A stretch of 64,000 bases of DNA, from assembly GCF_000379105.1 (NCBI RefSeq), contig NZ_KB900609.1, positions 2,592,365-2,656,364 on the forward strand, read 5' to 3'. This DNA is from Methylobacterium sp. WSM2598. Its GTDB lineage: Bacteria > Pseudomonadota > Alphaproteobacteria > Rhizobiales > Beijerinckiaceae. A model generated the notes under the pieces. That model did not search any database. It was not told where the DNA came from and saw only the letters and a list, made by a program, of their open reading frames with translations. Numbering within the stretch: the first letter of the stretch is position 1; each line of letters starts with the position of its first letter. Made by a program: the position numbers and the translations under genes. This document shows, piece by piece, positions 21,515-29,186 of this stretch.

Positions 21515-22288
21515 ATGACCGTCACGCTGCGCGTCGCCGCCCTCCACCGCTACCCGGTCAAGGGCCTCTCCCCCGAGCCGCTGGAGGCGGCGGAGCTGGA
21601 GGCCGGGCGCTACTTCCCGGGTGACCGGCTGTTCGCGATCGAGAACGGCCCGAGCGGGTTCGACCCGGCCGCGCCCGCCCACCAGCCCAAGATCAAGTTC
21701 CTGATGCTGATGCGCGACGAGGCGCTGGCGCGGCTCGCCACCCGCTACGACGACGCGAGCGGCACGCTGACGATCCGCGAGGGGGACCGGGAGGTGCTGC
21801 GGGCCGACCTCGGCACGCGCGAGGGGCGGCTCGCGGTCGAGGCCCTGATGCGCCGCGTCGTGCCGGACGCCCTGCGCGGGCCCCCGAAGCTGCTCGCGGC
21901 GCCGGAGGGGTTCCGCTTCACGGATTCGCGGCAGGGCTTCGTCTCGCTCATCAACCTCGCCAGCGTGGCGGCGATCGAGGACATGGTCGGGGCGCCGGTC
22001 GACCCGCTGCGCTTCCGGGGCAACCTGCAGGTCACCGGCCTCGCGCCCTTCGCGGAGCTGGACCTGGTCGGGACCGAGCTGGCGGCGGAGAACGGGCTGC
22101 GCCTGCGCGTGACCAAGCGGACGGAGCGCTGCGCGGCCACCAACGTGGATCCGGCGACCGGCCAGCGCGACCTCGCGATCCCGCGGGCGCTGATGCGGCG
22201 CCTCGGCCACGCCGATTGCGGAGTCTACGCGACGGTAGTGGCCGGGGGCGCCCTGCGCCGCGACGACGCGCTCTCCGCGGCGGCCTGA
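21515..22288 (+). CDS. MOSC domain protein (molybdenum-cofactor sulfurase C-terminal-like)
   Basis: A 257-residue protein with an N-terminal MOSC_N beta-barrel (VAALHRYPVKGLSPEPLEAA) and a C-terminal MOSC domain. The conserved cysteine lies in ERCAATNVDPATG near residue 206, the residue thought to carry sulfur in this superfamily. It most likely transfers sulfur to, or binds, a metal centre in a molybdoenzyme, but no molybdoenzyme gene is nearby. It is divergent from clpB and followed by a tandem copy of the composite repeat family. Confidence 0.9.
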   Translation: MTVTLRVAALHRYPVKGLSPEPLEAAELEAGRYFPGDRLFAIENGPSGFDPAAPAHQPKIKFLMLMRDEALARLATRYDDASGTLTIREGDREVLRADLGTREGRLAVEALMRRVVPDALRGPPKLLAAPEGFRFTDSRQGFVSLINLASVAAIEDMVGAPVDPLRFRGNLQVTGLAPFAELDLVGTELAAENGLRLRVTKRTERCAATNVDPATGQRDLAIPRALMRRLGHADCGVYATVVAGGALRRDDALSAAA

Positions 22289-22290
22289 CC

Positions 22291-22496
22291 GCTCATGCGA
22301 CATCCGGTCGATGGCTTTGCCATCCCCGATTTCGGCAACGCGGATGTCGGCGTCGCTCAGGCGCCGCGCGGGCTCATGCGACATCCGGTCGATGGCTTCG
22401 CCATCCCCGATTTCGGCAACGCGGATGTCGGCTTCGCTCGGGCGCCGCGCGGGCTGGTGATCCGGGATCCGCTTCGATCAAGCCGATCCCGGATCA
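22291..22496. repeat. Composite palindromic repeat, copy b (two tandem hairpin-1 units plus hairpin 2)
   Basis: Two 81-base tandem units (22291-22371 and 22372-22452) each contain a hairpin with CGACATCCG and CGGATGTCG arms, nested around GATGGC/GCCATC, and the conserved linker CTCAGGCGCCGCGCGG or a close variant. They are followed by the 39-base palindrome (22458-22496, one mismatch in the arms). The last three bases, TCA, are the stop codon of the minus-strand ORF at 22494-22703. Confidence 0.9.
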
Positions 22497-22703
22497 GCCC
22501 TTGAGCGGCAGCCAGATCGGCTCGGGCTCCTCGGGCGGCAGGGCCGCCGCCACCGCGTCCAGATCGACCGTGTAGCGGTCGGTCAGCAGGCGCCAGACCT
22601 CCCGGCGGCTTCCCGCATCGCGGCCCAGCCTGGCGAGCGCGGCGGCGAGGTGGGCCGGATGGGTGAGGGCTGGGCGGGGGAGCAGCGGATCCGTCTGCGG
22701 CAT
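22494..22703 (-). CDS. Small hypothetical protein (69 residues)
   Basis: An ORF of 69 residues, MPQTDPLLPRPALTHPAHLA to a C-terminus ending EPIWLPLKG. No domain is recognised. Codon use looks like that of the neighbours, with third positions mostly G or C. The stop is formed by the end of a palindromic repeat, as for four definite genes here, which supports it being a real gene. It has no membrane segment or signal peptide; the N-terminal half is predicted helical. Its function is unknown. Confidence 0.6.
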   Translation of the reverse strand: MPQTDPLLPRPALTHPAHLAAALARLGRDAGSRREVWRLLTDRYTVDLDAVAAALPPEEPEPIWLPLKG

Positions 22704-23051
22704 CGTTCGGCCTCGGGCTGGGCTCCCCGGGACCCTGCGCCCAAATGGTTAACGCGTTCTTAATCCCACGTCGTCCGGGCCGCGGAACCCGACCTTCCTT
22801 GCGTCAGCTCCGCATCAATACTGGACCCGGGAAAGGGGCGGGGCGCGAAGGAGGCGGGACATCGACCGGCTCTCGATGATCGCGCCGCGAGCACGATCGG
22901 ATCGCGCGCGCCGCAGCCGCGGCGGGCCCGGAGCCGTCGATGGGTCGGGATCCGGCGCGGCGCCGCCGGCGCGGCGGACGATCCGCCCCCTGCCCCGGGG
23001 CGGGCGCGGCCGCGAGGCGCGCGCCCTCGCGCGGCGCGCGCCGGGAAGCGC
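22704..23051. other. 348-base intergenic region between the small ORF and flagellin
   Basis: No convincing gene is seen; frames running through it are shadows of flagellin or pure GC-rich low-complexity sequence. The stretch 22746-22775 (ATGGTTAACGCGTTCTTAATCC) is AT-richer and may hold the promoter of the minus-strand small ORF. The part next to flagellin holds the terminator hairpin at 23016-23042. Confidence 0.6.
23016..23042 (-). terminator. Hairpin nine bases after the flagellin stop
   Basis: Two copies of the self-complementary GGCGCGCGCC (23016-23025 and 23033-23042) are separated by CTCGCGC. They form a very stable stem directly after the gene, without a T-run. Confidence 0.5.
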
Positions 23052-24944
23052 TCAGCGCAGGAGCTGGAGGATCGCCTGCTGCGCCTGGTTGGCGAGCGAC
23101 AGCGCCGACGTGCCGAGCGAGGTGCGGGTCTGCAGCGCCTGCGAATTCGCCGCTTCCTCGTTCATGTCCGCGTTGGTCAGGTTCGCCGCGCCGGTGTCGA
23201 GCACGGTGATGAGCTGCTTGGTGAAGTCCTGCCGGTTCTGCACCACGGCGAGGTTCGCGCCGAGCGACGCGGCCTGGTTCTTCAGCGCGCTGGCGGCCGA
23301 GTTGATGGTGGCGAGCACCTTGTTGATCGCGATGCTCTCCACGAAGTCGGCCTGGCCGACCGGCGTCAGGCCGAGGCTCGCCGCGGACACGTTGACCCCG
23401 GTCACGGAGAGCTGCGACGTGCTGCGCTCGTTGAAGTTGAGCGTCAGGTTGTCCCCGGCGAGCAGGTTGACGCCGTTGAAGCTCGCATCGGCGGCGAGTT
23501 GGTCGATCTGGGTGAGCAGGCCGTTATAGGTCGTCACGAGGCCGTTGCGCGCCGTGAGGCCGTCGCCGCCGATCGTGGCGATCGCCGTGCCGGTGTTGAA
23601 CGGGTTGGCGACGTTGTTCGAGGTCGGGGGCGGCGAGGCGATCAACGTCAGGCTGTCGGCGCCGGCCTCGTTGGTGGTGGTGAGCTTGATCTGCCCCGTC
23701 GTGGGATCGAGGGTCGCCTGCGCGTTGGCCGGGGCGAGCGCCGCGTTGAGCTGCGTCAGGGTCGAGATCTGGCCCGCGGCGGGGCCGAAGGTCAGGGTCA
23801 CGCCGGTGCCGTTCGCCACCCGCACCGTGATGGTCTGGCCGTTGAGCGGGCTCTGCTTGAAGTTCGTGCCGGAACCGGCCCCGAGGCCGGCCCCGAAGCT
23901 CGTGGTGCTGAAGCCGAGATTGGCGACCTTGCCGGTGGCGGTGCCGCCGTCGCCGAGGGCGATGGTGGTGGCGGGATCCGCCGCCGTGAAGACGAATTTC
24001 TGGCTCACCGCGTCGTAGGCCGCGGTCACGGCGCCGCCGGTGGCGGTGCCGACCTTCTGGGCGAGGGAGGCCAGGGTGTCGTTGCGGGCGATCGTCACCG
24101 AGCGGCCGTTCACCGTGAAGGAATCCCCGACCTGAAAGCCGAGGCCGGTGGCGAGCGTCGTCGCCGTCGGCACGAAGACGTTGCTCGACTGCGTGACCGT
24201 GCCGAACAGCTTGGTGGTCGCGGCGTCGGTCCCGATGCTGAAGGGCGCACCGTCCGCCGTGCCCTTGGCGACCAGCGTGTTGGGGGTGGCGCCGCTCGGC
24301 GCGACCGTGATCGACGATCCGGCGGCCTTGAGCTGGGCCGTGATCGAGGCGGCCAAAGCCGTCGGGCTGGCGTCGTCGATCCCCTTGTTCACCGTGACCT
24401 GAACCCCGTCGATGGTCACCGTCAGGCTGTTGCTCGACGTGAACAATGCCGCCTGGATCGCGGCCGTATTGCTGAGATCGACGCTGCCCGTCATGGTCAG
24501 CTGCACGGCCGTGGCGGGCGGCAGCGAGCCGATCGCGGCATCGCTCGCCGCCGCGGTCGGGCCGATCGAGAGCAGGTTCGTGCTCGTGGCCCCGGTCAGG
24601 GTGGTCGAGGCCACGCTGGCCTTGGCCGAGAAGGCATTGGCGGAGGAGAGCGCCTGCTGGGCCACCGATTTCAGCTGTTCGGTGAGGCTCTTCAGCTTGG
24701 TGATGCCGGTATTGGCGGCCTGGATCACCTGGATGCCGTTCGAGACCCCGTCGAGGAGCGCGCTGAGCCCGGCCGACCGCGCCGTCAGCCCGTCGGCCGT
24801 GAAGTAGTTGGTCGGGTTGTCGAGGGCCGTGTTGACCTTCTTGCCGGTCGCGAGGCGGTTCTGGGTGGTGGCGAGCAGGCTCGCCGTGTCCTGCAGCGAC
24901 AGCAGGTTCTGACGCGTCGCAGCCGAGAGGGTGATGGACGACAT
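23052..24944 (-). CDS. Flagellin
   Basis: A 630-residue filament protein. The N-terminal D0/D1 region (about 1-125) begins MSSITLSAATRQNLLSLQDT and carries NRLATGKKVNTALDNPTNYF. The C-terminal D1/D0 region (about 540-630) ends ALSLANQAQQAILQLLR. Between them are some 400 residues of Thr/Ala/Gly-rich variable domain, making this longer than the ~270-400 residues usual for alphaproteobacterial flagellins. It has no signal peptide, as expected for type III export. No other flagellar gene is in the window, so it is an isolated filament gene. Its central domain is probably exposed on the filament surface. Confidence 0.93.
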   Translation of the reverse strand: MSSITLSAATRQNLLSLQDTASLLATTQNRLATGKKVNTALDNPTNYFTADGLTARSAGLSALLDGVSNGIQVIQAANTGITKLKSLTEQLKSVAQQALSSANAFSAKASVASTTLTGATSTNLLSIGPTAAASDAAIGSLPPATAVQLTMTGSVDLSNTAAIQAALFTSSNSLTVTIDGVQVTVNKGIDDASPTALAASITAQLKAAGSSITVAPSGATPNTLVAKGTADGAPFSIGTDAATTKLFGTVTQSSNVFVPTATTLATGLGFQVGDSFTVNGRSVTIARNDTLASLAQKVGTATGGAVTAAYDAVSQKFVFTAADPATTIALGDGGTATGKVANLGFSTTSFGAGLGAGSGTNFKQSPLNGQTITVRVANGTGVTLTFGPAAGQISTLTQLNAALAPANAQATLDPTTGQIKLTTTNEAGADSLTLIASPPPTSNNVANPFNTGTAIATIGGDGLTARNGLVTTYNGLLTQIDQLAADASFNGVNLLAGDNLTLNFNERSTSQLSVTGVNVSAASLGLTPVGQADFVESIAINKVLATINSAASALKNQAASLGANLAVVQNRQDFTKQLITVLDTGAANLTNADMNEEAANSQALQTRTSLGTSALSLANQAQQAILQLLR

Positions 24945-25434
24945 CCGAGCGGAATCCTGTCGTTCGGTATCCCCGGGTTCGGGGATGCGCGCACTTGTCG
25001 CTTACGGTCAGTTTACGAGCGTATGGTTGAGTGTTGGTTAATGCGGTCGCGCGTCTGATCCGATTCGAGACTTGGAATTAAGAATCGCGCCGCGCGAGTT
25101 CCACCCGGCCGTCAGGCGCGCTTCTCTCAAGAACAGGTATGGTTAAAATCGGACCTCAGGCCCGCCGCGATCGTAATGCGCGCGCGTGATCCGCGGCCGC
25201 GCGCCAAGGATTGCGGTCGTCCCGGGCGCGGGCGGGGCCTCTGAGCGAACAGGACCGATCCCGTGGCCCGGTCTGCCCTGAGAAAGGTTGCGCTCAAGGC
25301 GATTGACGCTGCGCCATTACGGCACGGAGGGGGCGGGCCGGGGCGCCGGACCGGTGCCTGCGCTGCGCCGGCCGGGACAGGTGGCACGCGGATTGCTGCC
25401 GGGCCCGGCGGGGCGGCCGGCCCGGCGGTCGGGC
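24945..25434. other. 490-base intergenic region upstream of flagellin
   Basis: No gene is supported here; the frames through it are low-complexity GC-rich translations. The half next to flagellin (about 24990-25150) is clearly AT-richer than the surroundings, with GGTTAATGCG and GGAATTAAGAAT, and must hold the flagellin promoter. I could not assign a sigma-54 or sigma-28 consensus with confidence. The half next to the NCS2 permease holds its 3' region. Confidence 0.55.
24969..24986 (-). promoter_or_regulatory. Hairpin in the presumed flagellin 5' leader
   Basis: ATCCCCG and CGGGGAT flank a four-base loop, 25-42 bases before the flagellin ATG. The ribosome site AGGA lies between hairpin and start. 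In other alphaproteobacteria a leader structure of flagellin mRNA is the target of the FlbT regulator; a similar use here is only a guess. Confidence 0.35.
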
Positions 25435-26730
25435 TCAATCCGGCTCGTCCCGCAGGAGGTGGTAGAGCAGGATCGAGGCGGCGGTCGCCGTGCCGATGCC
25501 GCCGAGCCGGAACTGACCGAGGCTCACCGTGAAGTCGCCGGCCCCGAGCACCAGGGCGGTGCCGACGGTGAGCAGGGTCCGGGTGCGCGAGAAATCGACC
25601 CGGTTCTCCACGAAGATGCGCCCCGCCGTGGCGGCGATCAGGCCGAACACCACCACCGCCAGGCCGCCGATCACCGGGCCGGGGATCAGCAGGATCGCGG
25701 CGCCGAATTTCGGCGAGAGCCCGAACAGGATGGCGACGAGGCCGGCGGTGGCGAAGACCAGGGTGGAGTAGATGCGCGTGACCGCCATCACGCCCATGTT
25801 CTCCGCGTAGGTGGTCACGCCCGTGCCGCCGAAGGCCCCCGACAGCATCGTGGCGAGGCCGTCGCCGAGGAAGGCCCGGCCCAGATAGGGGTCGAGGTCG
25901 CGGCCGGTCATGGCCGCGATGGCCTTCACGTGGCCGAGATTCTCCGCGACCAGCACCAGGGCGACCGGGGCGATCAGCGCGATCGCCGCCGGCTCGAAGA
26001 CCGGCGCGGCGAAACGCGGCCAGCCGAACCAGGGCGCCTCGGCCACCCGCGCGAGGTCGAGGGGCGGGGCGAGGCCGAGACCGTTCGCGAGGCCGGCATA
26101 CAGGAGCGTGGCGGCGAGGGCCCCGATCAGCAGGGGCAGCCGCCGGGCGGCGCCCGGCAGCGAGGCGGCGAGCCCCACCGCCGCCACCGTGAAGAGCCCC
26201 ACCCCCACCGCGAGCCCGGAGCCCGAGATGCCCTTCACGCCGATCGGCGCGAGGTTGAGGCCGATCGCCCCGACGATCGCGCCGGTCACCGCCGGGGGCA
26301 TCAGCCGGCCGATCCAGGCATGGCCCGCGACCATGACGACGCCGCCGATGAGGGCGTAGAGCGCCCCGGCCGCCACGATGCCCCCGAGCGCCACCGGGAG
26401 GTTCGGGTTGGGGCCGCTGCCGCCGTAGCCGGTCGCGGCGATCACCACGGCGATGAAGGCGAAGCTGGAGCCCAGATAGCTCGGCACCCGGCCGCCGACC
26501 ACGACGAAGAACAGGAGCGTGGCGATGCCGGAGAACAGGATGGCGAGGTTGGGATCGAATCCCATCAGCAGCGGCGCGAGGGCCGTCGAGCCGAACATCG
26601 CGACGACGTGCTGGAGGGCGAGCACGAGCATCTGGCCCAGCGGCGGCCGCTCGTCGGGCAGGATCACCCCTCCCCGGCTGAGGCGCCAGCGCGGCCATCC
26701 CGACGGCCCGTCCCGGTCCCGCTGCTCCAT
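25435..26730 (-). CDS. NCS2 family nucleobase permease (uracil/xanthine type)
   Basis: A 431-residue transporter with about 12-14 membrane segments. Family marks are ALQHVVAMFGSTALAPLL in TM1, the acidic residue in LVLVAENLGHVKA, and GGTGVTTYAENMGVMAVTR, in which TTYxENxG is typical of the uracil/pyrimidine (UraA/RutG) branch rather than the xanthine branch. The start is the ATG giving MEQRDRDGPSGW. It takes up nucleobases with protons. The dienelactone-hydrolase-like gene lies 77 bases upstream on the same strand and may be co-transcribed. No other pyrimidine-degradation gene is nearby. Confidence 0.92.
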   Translation of the reverse strand: MEQRDRDGPSGWPRWRLSRGGVILPDERPPLGQMLVLALQHVVAMFGSTALAPLLMGFDPNLAILFSGIATLLFFVVVGGRVPSYLGSSFAFIAVVIAATGYGGSGPNPNLPVALGGIVAAGALYALIGGVVMVAGHAWIGRLMPPAVTGAIVGAIGLNLAPIGVKGISGSGLAVGVGLFTVAAVGLAASLPGAARRLPLLIGALAATLLYAGLANGLGLAPPLDLARVAEAPWFGWPRFAAPVFEPAAIALIAPVALVLVAENLGHVKAIAAMTGRDLDPYLGRAFLGDGLATMLSGAFGGTGVTTYAENMGVMAVTRIYSTLVFATAGLVAILFGLSPKFGAAILLIPGPVIGGLAVVVFGLIAATAGRIFVENRVDFSRTRTLLTVGTALVLGAGDFTVSLGQFRLGGIGTATAASILLYHLLRDEPD

Positions 26731-26807
26731 GGCGGCTCCTCCCCCGCGCCTCCTCTGCCGCATCTCCCGCGCGCAGGCCAGCGCGGCGCGGCGCCTCCGG
26801 AGCCCCC

Positions 26808-27455
26808 TCACGCCCCGCTGAGGTGCCGCTGCAGGAAGCGCCGCACCCGCGCCGCGGCGTCGAACTGCGCGGCCCCGACCAGGGCGTGCCCCTGGTCGGG
26901 ATAGATCCGGATCTCGTGGGGGGTGCCCTGCTCCGCCAGCAGGCGGGCGATCGCGTGGGCCTGCGCGACCGGCACGATCGGATCGCGCGCCCCGTGCAGG
27001 ATCAGGGTCGGCGGCAGGCGCGGCCGGCGCGCCGCGAGCCCCTCGGGCAGGGGCCCGAAATAATCGACGATCGCCCTGATCCCGGCCAGGGAGGCGGCCG
27101 TCTCGAAGGCCAGGGCCGCGCCGAGCGAGACCCCCACGAGGCCGATCCGCTGCGCGTCCACGCCGGGCTGGCGCGCGAGCCAGCCGACCGCGTCGCGCAC
27201 CGTCCCGGCCCAGAGCGGGAAATCCTGCCGGAGCCGGGAATAGGCGACCCGGCGGTCGCCGGTGCGGTCGAGGTAGTGCACGAAGCCGACCGGGTAGCCC
27301 GCGGCCGCGAAGGTGCGGGCCGCCAACCGGTAGCCCTCCGCGAAGCTGAGCCCGTCCGCCCCGTGCAGGAGGAGGAGGGCCGGGGCGGCCGGCCCGCCCC
27401 CCGCCGCGAACCACTCCACCGCGATCCGCGTCCCGCCACTCGTGAAGCTCAGCAT
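26808..27455 (-). CDS. Dienelactone hydrolase family alpha/beta hydrolase
   Basis: A 215-residue soluble hydrolase. The triad is visible: Ser110 in GVSLGA, Asp158 in HGARDPIVP and His190 in DQGHAL. True dienelactone hydrolases use Cys as nucleophile; this one has Ser, so it is a related esterase rather than a proven dienelactone hydrolase. The start MLSFTSGGTRIAVEWF is chosen because the 16 residues upstream are Arg/Gly low complexity. It lies just ahead of the NCS2 permease. The substrate is unknown. Confidence 0.85.
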   Translation of the reverse strand: MLSFTSGGTRIAVEWFAAGGGPAAPALLLLHGADGLSFAEGYRLAARTFAAAGYPVGFVHYLDRTGDRRVAYSRLRQDFPLWAGTVRDAVGWLARQPGVDAQRIGLVGVSLGAALAFETAASLAGIRAIVDYFGPLPEGLAARRPRLPPTLILHGARDPIVPVAQAHAIARLLAEQGTPHEIRIYPDQGHALVGAAQFDAAARVRRFLQRHLSGA

Positions 27456-27551
27456 GCTCCGGCCTCGAATCCCGCCCGCTGGTCGTCGCCCCGGCCGCAC
27501 CAACTCGCGGTCCGCGGCGAAGGATGCGGGGCGGGGGCCGGAGGGCTCTTA

Positions 27552-27654
27552 CCAAATCCGCCTAATCCCTTCGGGATGGCGGATTCGGGCGTCGCTCAGG
27601 CGCCGCGCGGGCTCGTGATCCGGGATCCGCTTCGATCAAGCGGATCCCGGATCA
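27552..27654. repeat. Composite palindromic repeat, copy c (hairpin 1, linker, hairpin 2)
   Basis: Hairpin 1 pairs AATCCGCC (27555-27562) with GGCGGATT (27578-27585) and has an inner ATCCC-TTCG-GGGAT with a classic C(UUCG)G tetraloop. The linker CTCAGGCGCCGCGCGGGCTC follows, then the perfect 39-base palindrome (27616-27654). The final TCA is the stop codon of the minus-strand MFS gene. Confidence 0.92.
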
Positions 27655-28974
27655 GGCGGCCCGGTCGCTCCGGCGCAGGCTCTCCGGCATCGCGGTGAGC
27701 AGCAGGATGGCGGCGAGCAGGCAGAGCGCGCCGATGCCGTAGAGGGCCGGCGTGGTCGAGCCGGTCAGGTCCTTGACCCAGCCGACCATCACCGGGCTGA
27801 CGATGCCGCCGAACTGGCCCAGCGTGTTGATGAGCGCAATGCCGCCCGCCGCGCCGACCCCGGTGGTGAGCTTCGCCGGCAGCGTCCAGAAGGCCGGGAT
27901 CGAGGCGATGATGCCCGAGCCGAGCAGGGCGAGCGCCAGCATCAGCGGCACGATCTGGCGGTCGAACAGGCCGGCGGCGAAGAAGCCGAGCGCCGCCGCG
28001 ACGGCGAGGGCCGCCACGAATTTCGGCCGCTCGCCCGAGGCGTCGGACAGGCGCCCGACCACCACCATGCTGATCGCGCCGCAGATGTAGGGGATCGCCG
28101 TCAGCAGGCCGACCGAGGCCGCCGCGCCGCCGCTCGCGGTCTTGATCAGGTCCGGCCCCCAGAAGTTCAGGCCGTAGGAGCCCACCTGCAGCAGGAAGTA
28201 CACGAAGGCGATGAGCAGGAAGCCCGGCTGCCGGATCGCGCCCCAGAGCGAGTGGTCGCCGATGTCGCGGTTGTGGTGGGCGATGCGCGAGGCGAGCAGG
28301 TCCTTCTCGCGCGCCGAGAGCCAGCGCGCCTCCGAGACCCGGTCCTCGAGGCGGGTCAGGACCAGCGCGCCGAGGAGGAGGCAGGGCAGGCCGCCGGCCA
28401 GGAAGAGCCACTGCCACCCGGTGAGCCCGAGGGCACCGTCGAGGCCGCCGAGGATCAGGCCGGCCAGCGGCGCCCCGAAGATCCCCGAGAAGGCCGAGGC
28501 CACGAACATGAAGGAGGTGATGCGGCCGCGATGCGAGGCCGGGAACCACAGGGTGAGGTAGTACAGGATGCCCGGGGCGAAACCCGCCTCCATCGCGCCG
28601 ATCACGAAGCGCAGGGCGTAGAAGTGCCATTCCGCGCGAATGAAGATCATCAGCGCGGTGGCGATGCCCCAGGAGATCATGATGCGGGCGATCCAGCGCC
28701 GCGCCCCCACCCGGTAGAGCATCAGGTTCGAGGGCACCTCGAAGATGACGTAGCCGACCACGAACATGCTGGCGCCGAGACCGTACGCCACGTTGCTGAA
28801 GCCGAGGTCGCTCTGCAGCTGGAACTTGGCGAAGCTGATGTTGATGCGGTCGAAGAAAGCGACCATGTAGCAGATCATGATGAGCGGCATCAGCCGCCAC
28901 GCGACCTTGCGGACGACGCTCCGCTCCGTGACCTCATCGATTCCGGCGAGCGGGCCGGCGGTGGCGATGGCCAT
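27652..28974 (-). CDS. MFS transporter, anion:cation symporter type
   Basis: A 440-residue, 12-helix carrier of the ACS family (tartrate, phthalate and hexuronate transporters). The pattern FFDRINISFAKFQLQSDLG after TM1 and SNLMLYRVGARRWIAR between TM2 and TM3 are typical. The start is the ATG giving MAIATAGPLAGIDE, with AGGAGG eight bases ahead. It lies downstream of the lyase and CoA-transferase genes on the same strand, separated by repeat copy d, and could import the organic acid that they degrade. Its stop lies in repeat copy c. Confidence 0.93.
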   Translation of the reverse strand: MAIATAGPLAGIDEVTERSVVRKVAWRLMPLIMICYMVAFFDRINISFAKFQLQSDLGFSNVAYGLGASMFVVGYVIFEVPSNLMLYRVGARRWIARIMISWGIATALMIFIRAEWHFYALRFVIGAMEAGFAPGILYYLTLWFPASHRGRITSFMFVASAFSGIFGAPLAGLILGGLDGALGLTGWQWLFLAGGLPCLLLGALVLTRLEDRVSEARWLSAREKDLLASRIAHHNRDIGDHSLWGAIRQPGFLLIAFVYFLLQVGSYGLNFWGPDLIKTASGGAAASVGLLTAIPYICGAISMVVVGRLSDASGERPKFVAALAVAAALGFFAAGLFDRQIVPLMLALALLGSGIIASIPAFWTLPAKLTTGVGAAGGIALINTLGQFGGIVSPVMVGWVKDLTGSTTPALYGIGALCLLAAILLLTAMPESLRRSDRAA

Positions 28975-29083
28975 CGTTTCCTCCTGGTTTGGATGGGCGC
29001 ACGCGCCCGTGAGGGGCCGCGTCGTCGCGCATGGGGGGAGCGCGGGGCCGCCTTCGGACGGGCGGCTTCCCGCGCGGGTCATT

Positions 29084-29186
29084 CCAAATCCGCTTGATCC
29101 CTTCGGGATGGCGGATCTGGGCTTCGCTCAAGCGCCGCGCGGGCTCGTGATCCGGGAGCCGCTTGGATCAACCGGATCCCGGATCA
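29084..29186. repeat. Composite palindromic repeat, copy d
   Basis: Hairpin 1 pairs CCAAATCCGC with GCGGATCTGG (one mismatch) around ATCCC-TTCG-GGGAT. The linker CTCAAGCGCCGCGCGGGCTC follows, then a 39-base hairpin 2 (29148-29186) with a few arm mismatches. The final TCA is the stop codon of the HMG-CoA-lyase-like gene. It matches copy c closely along its whole length. Confidence 0.92.

Noticed and set aside
22876..23529. 217-residue plus-strand frame over the flagellin 3' end
   Set aside because: Antisense to the conserved C-terminal flagellin domain, with Arg/Ser-rich content and no motif.
24945..25150. Sigma-54 or sigma-28 promoter for flagellin
   Set aside because: I looked for TGGC-N8-TTGC and for TAAA/GCCGATAA-type spacing on the minus strand and found no convincing match.
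25263..25532. 89-residue plus-strand ORF upstream of flagellin
   Set aside because: Gly/Pro/Ala/Arg low complexity, runs into the 3' end of the NCS2 gene on the other strand and has no ribosome site.
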